Assembly: GCA_951230915.1 (NCBI GenBank)
Contig: OX579636.1
Span: forward strand, 32,361,567-32,425,566
Length of the DNA stretch: 64,000 nucleotides
Reading direction: 5' to 3'
Source: Antitrichia curtipendula
Taxonomy: Eukaryota; Streptophyta; Bryopsida; Hypnales; Leucodontaceae
Shown here: one piece after another, positions 49,642 to 59,895 of the stretch
Position numbering within the stretch: the stretch's first letter is position 1
Layout of the letters: every line of letters begins with the position of its first letter
Program-made: the position numbers and the translations under genes
Notes under the pieces: model-generated
The model's input: only the letters and a program-made list of their open reading frames with translations
Told to the model about the DNA's origin: nothing
The model's database searches: none

Positions 49642-51150
49642 TTAACCCCTAAAATTTTTTGACTATGTTTTAAAAAAAAAAATGCTCCAAAATTGCCATT
49701 TTTAATACAAGTACCAAATTTTAGAAAAAACAACAATTTGGGGGTGAAAGCATGCTACAGCCTACCACTTTTGATGTCATGGTGTCACATTTGAGGAACT
49801 AATTTATTTTAAGTGTACATAAATGAAGAGAATTACATGCATAAATTTGGTGTGATGATTGACATTACAAACGTATTCTAGGGTCCAAGCGCATTTTTCA
49901 ATTTGTACTCAATACCTAGTTTTATTCACTAATATACATGTTTTATTTTATTTTTTATTTTTATTTTAATATTTTTAATTGGTTGGAGGAAGAAACTAGC
50001 AAGATTTTACAGGCGGGCCTAATTTTTTTATTATTTAATTCCTTCTACAAGATATATTGTGGAATTGAACAATAAAATGAATTAAACAATATGATAAATA
50101 AAAACAAACAAAATTCTTGAAAAATTAACTTCGAGACAAATTAAACAATATAAAAATTTGGCCCACCTGTAGAATCTTGTTAGCTTTCTTCACCAAGGAT
50201 CCAAAGTGTAAAAAACTTTATTTATATTTTTTTATTAAATGTGCCAAAGCAGGTAGGCCTAGCATAATTTTCCCTTTTGGACAAATGTAACCATAGGATC
50301 TTCATTTGAGAAGATGTGGAAAAAATTTCAGAAAATTCCACTGCATAGATTGCAAGATATCAGTGTTTGAAGTGACAAAAATCCTTTTTTTGCCCCTGCG
50401 AAAATATAGGCAGTTGCACTTCACAAGGTCAGAGCTTTATGAAAAAATTCCAAAATGGTTGTAAGTCTTTGGATTCATTCTTCAAGGCAAGTTGTTTACA
50501 TGCTTGAAAATGTTTAGATCATTTGGAATTGTACAACATACATGAAAAAAATAGTAAGTAGAAAGAGGAAGAGAACAATTCAAAATACCAATTGTTAACC
50601 ATTTATTTATGGAATAGAAAAATGCCAATTCCAACGGTTGTAATGTTATAATAAACAATCCAAACCTTATTTTTTAACTTTTTTCAAAAATATTAAAAAT
50701 TGAGTAAAATAAAGGACTTCAAAATTTATTCTAGAATAGAGATTTCATAACTACTTGTAAACTATCCACAACTAAAACTCCTTATAACTTTCATCTCATT
50801 AATTTTAATAGAATGATTCAAATTTTTCCATATATATAGAAATCTAAAAAAACAATTTCAAATTTTTATTTTTCAAAAAAAGTGATTTTTAAAGAAGTTT
50901 TTTTTGCTGCCTAAGTTGCTTGCCGAGCAATGAAAACTACATTTCATTCAATAACTTTTTGACCATGTATTCAAAAGTGATAAAAATTGTTGTGCCTTAA
51001 AACTACTCTTTGGGCACATGTACATTATGTGAAAATTTTGAAGAAAAAAATAAAGATTCCTTTAGTAGTGAGCTACCTAAAATTGTTATGTTGTTAGAAA
51101 ACGCTTTTAGATTTGGTCCTGTAGGGATTTAGGGGTTCTTTAGGGGTTAA
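49642..51150. repeat. Family A TIR element (copy 8), carrying an inserted MITE
   Basis: Starts TTAACCCCTAAAATTTTTTG and ends TTCTTTAGGGGTTAA. It matches copy 1 in inverse, except for an extra block at about 49732-50273. Confidence 0.75.
49732..50273. mobile_element. MITE-like insertion inside family A copy 8
   Basis: This block is absent from the matching position of copy 1. Its ends are imperfect inverted repeats (CATGCTACAGCCTACC near 49752 against the inverse of GGTAGGCCTAGCAT near 50250). Internal inverted blocks (ACAGGCGGGCCTAA near 50010, TTTGGCCCACCTGTAGAATC near 50160) add a second hairpin. Non-coding. Confidence 0.6.
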
Positions 51151-52572
51151 AGACAAAGACACAACACGTGAACAAAACACATCATTTACTCCACAAAATT
51201 TCAAGAACTTACCATACATTGTTGCTGTTACTTTGCTATATGTTTTATACATGGAATCCATAGTTCATAAACCTAGGTTCAAGCAAAGAGAAAAAACAAA
51301 AACATAAGAGTGCAACAAAGAGAACTAAGCACAAAATACAACACAGATAGAAAGCAAAAACTCATACTTGTATATATGTTTTATACGATGGAATCTTGAA
51401 ATCATAGATTCAAATAAGCAAAGACAAAAAACAAATACAAAACAATGCAACAAAGAGAACTAAACATAGAATAGACTAGAGACAAACCTAAACACTAAAC
51501 AAAAGAAAAACAAAAATGAAAAGACATGAAGTAGAAACTAGCAACATTAACATTCATAAACAATTGTGGTCAACGACATCAACAACAATTTCAATCACTA
51601 GAACCCAATGACATTTTGATATACTTAGCTATAGAAAAGGTTCCTATACAAGGAAGTTAGTGAAGCCCCCCCAAAAGTAAAAGCAAATTAGATTCTACAT
51701 GTAAAGAAGACTATAGCTAAAAAAAATGAAAAACTAAAATTAAACCAACTTGTCCAGAAGATAGACATGTGCAAAGTCCCCGTCAAAACAAACAAACAAA
51801 ACTGAAGTGCAAACCCTTAAGCATGTATGATGCACCCATGACAATATTCATCCAATACAATTGTAAATATATAAAGTTCATGGTTGCCTTCAACATGTTG
51901 CCTATACTACATAGGAATGCACAACTTTTGCATATACTACATCAACAATTAGGAAAAAAATGCACCAAGCTAAGAGGCTAAATAACCCGTTCAAACTTGT
52001 TACTTGCGGGCTAAAAGGATCACCTACAAAAGTGAAGAGCTTGCCAATTTGATCCATGTTCGACAAAAACCTCAGAAGGTACCCAATCACAACACAAAAT
52101 CTCCTGGAGCTCCTCCAATTTGCCAACGCTTAGATTTGAAAGGGAGGAAATGTGGAGATGATTCGATATCAATGCCTAAAACTGCCACAATTTTGAGAAA
52201 AAACCCACGTTGTGGTCAAATTGGTCTAGCACAAACGCATTGCCATTGAATCTGCACATATAGGACCCTACACCCTAAATTGAAGGAAAAGAATCCTCGT
52301 CTTAAATCAATAGTTCAAAAAATAAAAATAAAAATAAAAATCTTAAATCTTCACTCTAATGCAAAGATCAACCCATATGTGAACAAATGTCTACATAGCT
52401 TACTTGTAACTAAAGCACATACCTCATAGAAAATCCTAAACTAAAGACCTAGATATATATCTGCAGCTTATGGAAAAAAACCTAAACCAAAATGTGAGCA
52501 TTCATGGGAGAATGCCACATTTAACTACTTCTGGACTTTAGCGGGAATTCTGGACTTTGTGAAGGTTTAGGG
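51151..52572. other. No gene seen
   Basis: A-rich sequence with two diverged copies of a phrase around AAACAAAAAC, then AACAAAGAGAACTAA (51.3 and 51.45 kb). Open frames at 51.77-52.25 kb have no recognisable features. Confidence 0.4.
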
Positions 52573-55008
52573 CATCGTAGGATATCCTGATCTTATGTAA
52601 ACTGAGGCCACAATGCCTTTTGATGGAGGCTTAAACTGCCTTAGGATGTGGAGTCATCGGGAGATTGTTGATGCAGTGGAATTGTATCCCTTTTGGATTT
52701 AAAGTGTAGGAACAAATTGATGCATTCGTATTTAGGGTTGGCTTTAAATATGCGACATTACAGATCGGGAGATGTCACGACATATTTTGCAGAGCATTAC
52801 CCAAGAAGAAAGATGTGATGAGGCAAAACATTCATGCAGTTACGGACATTTGATAAGTTGTAATAACAGTGAAATACAAAAGGTGGATTCACCAATTCAT
52901 AATCATCTTTTACTTTTGGGTGAAACGAATAGGGCAAACCCACTACTTGAAAACACAATACAAAACAGCCAAAGCAATGACTTTGCACAACCCAAGTGAT
53001 AACAAGCGAAAAGGACTTTATAATCATTTGGATGCAACAAATACGTGCCATTCAAATCAAATGGGTGCCAATCAAATAAGTGCCACTAGTTCCATGTGAA
53101 CTTATGCTTATTTTTGGGCCCACGACCAATCAAAGCGCGGTCCTATAACGTGCGCACATTGCCAATCTGAAGTATCTACATCATCCCTCACATGCAACGC
53201 CGGTTGAAGTAAATGCGGACGTGCCCAATTCAGAGGATCGAGAACAAGCATTACGACAGTGTCATTCAAGAGTACCCTGCGCGTCCGAGGATTACTTGAA
53301 AGAGTCCTCAGTAGTGCATGACGCCGCGGATATAGTTGGTTCTTGCGTGGATTGTCGGATCCAGAAAAGAAAAGGAACCTTGAAAGAATCTCCAGCGGTA
53401 GAATACGTCGAAGGAGAACAGCTAATGTCGAAGGTTGCACTGCCGCCCACAAGCCACAGTGAGTTTCTTCAACAAGATATCGCAGAAGATCGTGGAAGCT
53501 AGCCCGTATTTGTATATTCTGTGGAAGATCCTCCACACCGCCCTTAACGCAGAGATCCCCAGTCAGTACAAGGAGCATCGCCTTCTACAAAGACCAAGTA
53601 CATCTCAGCACATAGAAATGATGTAAAGACAGAAGAGGACGTCGAATGATCGTGAGATATCACGATCAATATGCATTACTACAGAACTGCGTACCGAATA
53701 GAACTGGCGGATTAGAAAAGAGAACATCAAGTGAAAATCTCATTTGCAGATGAGCTTAGGAAAGTTAATATTACGTGTAGAATGTGACTGCAGTCCAAAA
53801 ATGCAAGACTTGTGAGGCATGCAGATAAATGATTCTTTTAAACACAGAAAGTGGAATTAGGCATAAATAATATGAGATCCAAAAATTAATACAAAAGAAA
53901 AGAAGGATCTGCATTACATTGCAGCGAAAGAATTGCAAAGTTCAAAGTATCCATTAGAGGCAAAGTCACACGACCATGAGATCTCTCGATCAAGCCATAG
54001 AGACAAGATTACGTAAACAAATTCAACTCAAGACTTCAACGGTTTTAGGGTGAAGTCTTGCTGACAATAGGAGGAACACGCCCAACAAATTGCAGAAGCA
54101 CAACTACAACTATCATCCCCTATTACATAAACCAAAACGGAGGACATTACGGGGACGAAAGACGCACAACTGTTTGTACTATCGGACATGTACATGGTGA
54201 TCCATTAAATTCCTTGGACGGCAAGAGGGAAGATCGTGCGATCTCCTGATTGAACTAAGCAGTTGAACATTATGAGGCCCACACTAATAAAATCTACTGA
54301 AGATACCGCTTCCCAGCATTCCCCCATCTTTGCGAGACATGATGGGACCTTACCATCGTCTTCAGACGTGATGGAGATTGCTGGAGTGTAGGTCCCCCAC
54401 TCTGCTCCTTCACTTAGTCTTCATGTTTCTCTTTGCTCCATTCTCTTCATTTATCTCTTTACTTGCTTTAATTTCTTAATGCCATATGTCATGGCTTCAA
54501 TCTTGCTTACCATTCTAAATGCAATGATCCATCAGTTGTTTCGGAGAAACAGAAATAAAATACTTCAGAGTTAAATACAATTTCATTATCCCCAGCAACA
54601 TGATATGCGATTTAACAAAAAGAAGAAGAGAGACTGACATTGTGCACAATGAGTACGACAACACATGTCAGTTAAAATCGCCCCTACAGTCCATCGTGAG
54701 ATCTCACGACAGGAAATGAACTTGCATACTATACAAACACATCTTAGTATATTCACGCACGACGATAATTATGGAGGTCAAAATTATCCAATTGAAATCA
54801 TAACTCTAACTCACAAATGGATTTCACATATAACCATACAATAATATTTACAATGTGCCTTACAAAATGAGTAAAATTTAAAATGACTCTTAAGAAATGG
54901 GAAAGTCAAGTATTTAAAAAATGCATTTACAAAATTCACAGTGAGTTCAAGAGTATTAAACAATAAATAATGAAGTATGATAGAATGAGATCGTGATATC
55001 TCCGGATC
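52573..55008. repeat. Palindrome cluster, 3' flank of the ParB/methyltransferase-like gene
   Basis: Eight 20-bp copies of the degenerate palindrome with consensus CATCGTGGGATCCCACGATG begin at 52573, 52654 (weak), 52763, 53648, 53972, 54232, 54692 and 54989. The best is at 54692, with a perfect 16-bp core TCGTGAGATCTCACGA; the 53648 copy has perfect 8-bp arms GATCGTGA/TCACGATC. No copy needs a gap to align, and the sequence between copies is not repeated, so this is not an ordinary tandem array. No convincing gene lies in this stretch apart from the doubtful HAD-like fragment at 53.1-53.6 kb. Confidence 0.8.
53108..53578 (-). pseudogene. Possible second, degenerate NIF/HAD-like fragment
   Basis: An open frame of 156 codons lies downstream of the large ParB/methyltransferase-like gene on the same strand. 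It contains LLVLTGDLCVKGGV, then FHDLLRYLVEETHCGLWAAVQ, STLAVLLRRILP, RFLFFSGSD, ALLRTLSSN, RRVLLNDTVVMLVLDPLNW. The order and spacing (initial strand-loop, GLWAA in place of the W-S-S strand, a late LL.ND... strand) resemble the NIF/FCP1 domain found at 55.0-55.7 kb. The nucleophile motif is scrambled (TGDLCV), so it would be inactive. It may be a decayed duplicate of that domain or an unrelated open frame; the call is tentative. Confidence 0.3.
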
Positions 55009-55037
55009 CAGTCCCACGCAGAAGATATAGACGACAT

Positions 55038-55699
55038 CTAAGTTACACCCTTCAATATGTCACACCCTGGTCTGGTCAACGGGATCTCCGGATGCTGACC
55101 ATGAGGAAGCGGGTGGGCTCTAACATACGCTGGGACAGCTTCCTGTGACTTGAAAAGTTGGTTGAGATAAGGAAACAGCTTCCCCATTAAGTAATCATCT
55201 CTCATGTCACCATCCCAAGTTGTGGGGAAGATGGCGCTATGACAGTCATTCTGGAGGTTCTTTAATGGGTCGTCATCGATGAGTAGAAGATTTTCCTGTG
55301 TCGGCAAATTCAGCTTACGGGTGAAGTGTGACAGATCCTTTAGAAAGTAAGGCCTGTCCGGACAACGACGGTCTCTGTAAGACGAGAGTGTGCAGTCCTC
55401 CTGCATGAGAACAGGCACATCCTTCGGCTTCACAACCGCCCCGGACAGCATCTGGTTCAAAGCGAATGTCACATTTTGTTTTGTCATACTGCTCTAGAAT
55501 GCGAGCTTAACAGTCCTATGCACCCAGTCCAGGAAGTGTGGGCAACTCGGTCGCACAGCATAGCGACGTCTATTACGATCATTGAAAGTCTTGTGAACTA
55601 GAACTCCATTCAGGTCAAAGATCACAAAATACGGCCGCGGTTCTACCTTATTCAACGGCTTCCGCACCTCTTCACGAGAGACTTCGGTGACTCGACAAC
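55038..55699 (-). pseudogene. C-terminal NIF/FCP1-type HAD domain exon, one nonsense codon
   Basis: The exon starts after the acceptor TTTTCAGCAG and continues phase 1 from the preceding exon. It reads YFVIFDLNGVLVHKT, then RPSCPHFLDWVHRTVKLAF, a TAG at 55494-55496, SSMTKQNVTFALNQML, RPYFLKDLSHFTRKL, LLLIDDDPLKNLQND and a short tail to the stop at 55038. This is the layout of NLI-interacting-factor/FCP1-like phosphatases. The first aspartate of DxDx(T/V) is present and the second is Asn (DLNG), a form I associate with plant HAD-like proteins of uncertain activity. The TAG replaces the Trp of the usual F/W-W-S-S motif, by a single G-to-A change. Conservation on both sides of the stop suggests recent loss, a sequencing error, or truncation of the expressed protein. 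Confidence 0.6.
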
Positions 55700-56494
55700 C
55701 TGCTGAAAATCCGACAAACAGCGTGTTAGAGTCGAGTTAAGAATCCGTTCTCAAGTATAAGCATTATAAAAATTGGTTAACTTCTTACCTAGAATCCGGG
55801 GTCGGATGTATTTTTGGGGAGACCCTTCTTTGCTCTTGTCGACACCCTGAAATGCTTTCTTGCCCTCATCACCGTCCCGTTGCCGATTTCCTATCTTGTC
55901 CTGAACCATTGGCCCTTTTCCCCTCTCGTCGCCGCGATTTTCCTCTTTCCCCCTATCGTCGCCAAAAATTGGCCCCTTCCCCTCTTCCATGTCGTCGTTG
56001 CTCTCTTGCTCTTCCTCATCGCCTTCCTCGTTGAATAGTTGATCCATTGGATCCCCTCCTTCCAGTCCTGCAAGCGGCCCATTCTGAAATGCCCAGTTAA
56101 ACAATGGTTTGTACAGGAATCGGTGCACTTGCCTTACGGCTTGTGTATGCTGTTTCTTCTTTTGAAGGTCAATAGGATCCTTAGGGTCGATGATTCCGAA
56201 CGCAATTAAATCATGACTCGGAGATTCAGCAAGTGATTTGACCGCATCCACGACGCACAATTTCATTATGTCTGCGGCCTCATATGGTAAGGCCTCCAGC
56301 ACTTCTTCGTTAATTCCCTCACCGTTTCCAGGAGCCACTTCACTTGACACCTCCAGTGCAACAGTGGAGGCGACAGAAGCAATATCCACAGTCACCTTCG
56401 CTCTAAATCTCGGACTCATGGGTACCAAGTCAACGAGGGTGTCCTCCTGTTCGTCCACCGTTATTCCCATGAGTAGGAGACCTCACGAAGCGAC

Positions 56495-57624
56495 CATCGT
56501 GATATCCCCCGATATAGAAGTTCCTAACCCTACCAGATGTCCGTCAATATCCTCGCCTGCTGCTTGATCAACCTGCGCCATGACGACCTCCGTTTCCTGG
56601 ACGATCAGGGGATCCCACGATGCCTGTGTGCCCGCCCCAACCCCCTTATCACGGTTTCCAGAGCCTGGTGTAGGGGCATCTGTCGCGGGAACCTCCAATT
56701 CAAGTCTGCTGGCATCAATCCCCGTGAGGTCTCCACCAAGAGTAAGCTCTGGGCACCCTTCAGTTGATTGGCGGCCGGTGCTTTCATCTGAGCTTTCTAG
56801 ACCCTTCATTATGTCCAACACAGTCCTTGTGTTCATCGTGGGATCCCCTGATGGACCTGGAATTCTTCTGACCTCCGTCTGATTCATCCCTTGGGCAGGT
56901 TCTATCCCATCGGGCAAATTCCTGATAACTCCATCGCCGCTAGTTGTCTGCGGCACCTCCTCGTCGGGAACGCCTAAATCGACAGTCTCAAGAGTTGACG
57001 GCGGGCAAGCACATGTCAAAAGTATGCCTGCCGCGTGTGATGCTTCGGGATTCACAATCCCAGTTGACATCTGCGGATCTTGTTCCCCCTCGGCGACGTC
57101 CCTGTTCGGATTCGCTTTGGGACTGACCACCTTCCGCGTCTGTACTGCGGCTGCACTACCTTGCCGTCGTCGCTTCGCAGCCTTCTTCCCAGCAGTATTT
57201 CTTCCACAGCCAAGATACTTGGCCAGATTACTTCCAGTCTTCCTTCTGGATGTCCTTGGGTTCTCGAGCGGAGACCCTGTAACCTCATTGCCTGTTGAAC
57301 AGTCGGACAGGAAATGCACTTGTCGTCCAGCTCCTTCCGGCTGAGGAGCTTTCTGTGGCTACTTGGCTACATCTCCCAACCGACTTGGTGCTGGCGGTTC
57401 AGAATGATGCTCCTGTTGCTCGACCATATTGCTTGGACCTGTTGGAGGCGACTGAACATTGGGGTCAGTGACGTTTATGTCCTCCGACCGTCCTGCAGGA
57501 GTTCTTGAAGGTGCATCTTCCTCTTGCGTCGAATCCAAAAACAAATCACTTGGACATTTAGAATCCCAATCAAACACCAGAAATCACTAATGTGAGCTTC
57601 CCAAGATCAGGGGATCTCACGATG
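56495..57624. repeat. Palindrome copies in the linker region of the gene
   Basis: Four copies begin at 56495 (CATCGTGATATCCCCCGATA), 56603, 56834 and 57605. The 57605 copy lies in the predicted intron between the third and fourth exons. The other three lie in what reads as an open frame, where they encode short Asp/Pro-containing strings such as SGDITM and SGDPTM. The copy at 56495 sits next to the TGA at 56483. Either short unrecognised introns contain these copies or they are tolerated in a disordered linker. Confidence 0.75.
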
Positions 57625-58039
57625 GTTCAGCAATTAACGCACATTAACCTTGTTGTGATCAATCAACCTTGTTCCTGTACGTTGCTGGGATTTGTCGATG
57701 ACCTCATTTACTATATTGTCCTCATGCTTGTCATGGGAATCTAGAGGATTGGATGGGTTGATTTCGTCATTATCAGCCTCCATGTCCGGTTGATCCTCGG
57801 CCTCGCCGATGCCTTCTGGAACTGGAGGAGCTGCCGCGGGTGCTTCCTTGTCGTCCCAAATCTGTTTGGCGACGACCTCACTTGCCATCACAGCTTCAGC
57901 GGAATGCACTACCTCCAGCACTTGAACACCTCCTAAATTCTGAAATACACCAATCAGTTGTTAGTGTGCCTGGAACTGGCAGGACCAAAACATTGCGTTG
58001 CTCGAAATGAAAGGAAGATTGTGGAGCCCAAGACCTTAC

Positions 58040-59401
58040 CAATCCCAGGTAGGTGAACTCGGGACCGCCGTTGACATTCACGAGGACAAGGTCGGTGTAT
58101 GCGAGTCCTTTGAATATCTCCTCCGCCGTCTTGATCTTTAGGTACGGCACATGCGGTCGTCGCCAATACGGGTGGACATCCTTCATGTCTTGCGATCTGT
58201 AAGTCTGCTTCAGATCAGTTAGTCCAGGGAAGTAGGCTTTGAAGGAACTGTGCTTGGTTCTGTGAGGGATGTGCTCGAAGATGAAGACGAGAAACACGTT
58301 GAACCCCTCCCCGGCCGGTGACATAGGGAAGAAGTCGTCCGGCCTAGCCATGTAAGTCACAACGTGCCAGTCCCACAACCTTGCTCTCATCTGCTCATCT
58401 CTTTTCTCAAGATAACCCGTAATAGTGTGGAATCCCTCAGCATCTGTGATGAAGACGGCGCCAGCCTGCGGTAAGACAGTCTTGTCCTTAGGGTCGTAGA
58501 ACTCCAAAGCATTGAAGAGTCTGTTCAGTTTTCCAAACTCCAACATCTTCGTACGGGATCCATAGGGTGCCTCCTCAAACATGAACCAGATGTAAAGGTG
58601 ACGCTTCTTCTTTCCCCGCCATGCCTTGACGTCTAGGGCCGACAAAGTTTTGCTGATATCCCAGATTCTCTCGTCCATCATTTTGCACAGATAGTGCTTC
58701 GAGAAATCCTGTACATGCGCCTGTGTCACTTCATCCTCCACAGCGGACTTGAAGAACGACTCCCATATATTAATGACGAATTCGAGGAGGTCCTTTGGGT
58801 CAAACGTCTTGTTCAATCCCTTTGTCCTGCCTTCCAGCCACTTCTTCCCAGCAGGGACTTCCATGGCCTTGTTCACCCACAAATCTAATTCGTCGCTTCC
58901 GATGTCCTTCTCGGTTGCGAAGTTCTCCCAAGTGGATTCCGGATATGGTACATACTCCATCTTCCTCATGGGCAACAATTGATTCTTGTAGTGTGCCAAG
59001 AGCTTGTTCTTCATGGCCCTCACCAGCCTCAATCTTGCACCAGCGGTATTGAGAGGGATGATTTTGAAATTTTGCTGGCCACTCTTCTGACTTGTCATCC
59101 TCGAACTCTTTACACAGAGGATGTTGGCTTCCACTTGATCCGCAAGGTAGTTTATGTCCTCTGATCGAAGTCCATAGAGCGTCTTGAAGTGGTTCTGCGT
59201 TAGGGGTTTTTGCTCCTGCTTCCCGCATACATCGACCAGGCCCGTTCCATCGGGAAGATATCCTTTCATGAATTTCTCCTCAATGTCGATCCACCTCTTT
59301 ACGTCGGCGTCGTCCTCCAGGAAGAGCATGGGTATTCGCAGTTCCGACATATCAACAGTCTTAACACCCACAAAGATTGTCACCAAGCACGGATGAAATG
59401 C
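58040..59401 (-). CDS. Exon with degenerate beta-class DNA methyltransferase-like domain
   Basis: The exon runs from the acceptor TGTTGTGTAG to the donor GTAAGGTCT and is 454 codons long with no stop. N-terminal parts (IPMLFLEDDADVKRWIDIEE, then LTQNHFKTLYGLRSEDI) are unrecognised. From about residue 270 the layout follows N4/N6 amino-methyltransferases of the beta class (motif IV, target region, motif X, motif I). YIWFMFEEAPYGSR stands for the (D/S)PPY region near 58570; AVFITDAEGFHTI follows; the HPYWRRP element is near 58165; DLVLVNVNGGPEFT begins motif I near 58070. The expected catalytic D/S-P-P-Y is E-A-P-Y, and the motif I aspartate and glycines are partly lost. The protein may therefore be a non-catalytic DNA reader. 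This is by-eye motif reading; a remote profile match would be needed for certainty. Confidence 0.5.
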
Positions 59402-59462
59402 CTACACAACAGAGTCAAAGTGAGTACCCAATGATCAGGTTTACACCATGAATGGAATATGA

Positions 59463-59838
59463 AGTCGTGAGATCCGACGATCATCGATAGTTACAGTAAA
59501 ATAAATCGGCATAGCGTCAGTTGTGTGGGATAGACTAGAAAACCATCAGGAGAATATTACAATGACGGCATTGTGAAGGAAATGGAAGTAGAACACAAAC
59601 ATGGACATCGTGGGATCACATGATTGATATTCCGATAGTTGATCCGAAAAGTCAAGAACAGGAATCCACAATACAATTCCTAGAAATGAAGCCAGAAACC
59701 AAATCACACAGACCTTATTTCTGTCCACAGAGGATTTGAGAATGCTTTGCCGGAGCAATGGTGGAACCCACAGTGATTTCATTACAATTTCGTCTGCTTA
59801 TGTTTGTAAGTACAAGTCGATCATGGGATCCCACGATG
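59463..59838. repeat. Three intronic palindrome copies
   Basis: Copies begin at 59463, 59606 and 59819, all within the 494-bp intron (59402-59895) between the ParB-like and methyltransferase-like exons. The third, GATCATGGGATCCCACGATG, differs from the consensus only at the first and fifth positions. None lies in either flanking exon. Confidence 0.8.
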
Positions 59839-59895
59839 ACTACTAAGTGTTCCATTGAGATGTAGAGTCAACATAAATATAAATTGGAATCTTAC

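Noticed and set aside
54331..54360. Further palindrome-like string CATGATGGGACCTTACCATC
   Set aside because: Needs a gap to align with the 20-bp consensus, unlike all 24 accepted copies.
55852..57344. Several plus-strand frames across the linker region
   Set aside because: Antisense shadows of the GC-rich minus-strand frame that continues the ParB/methyltransferase-like gene.
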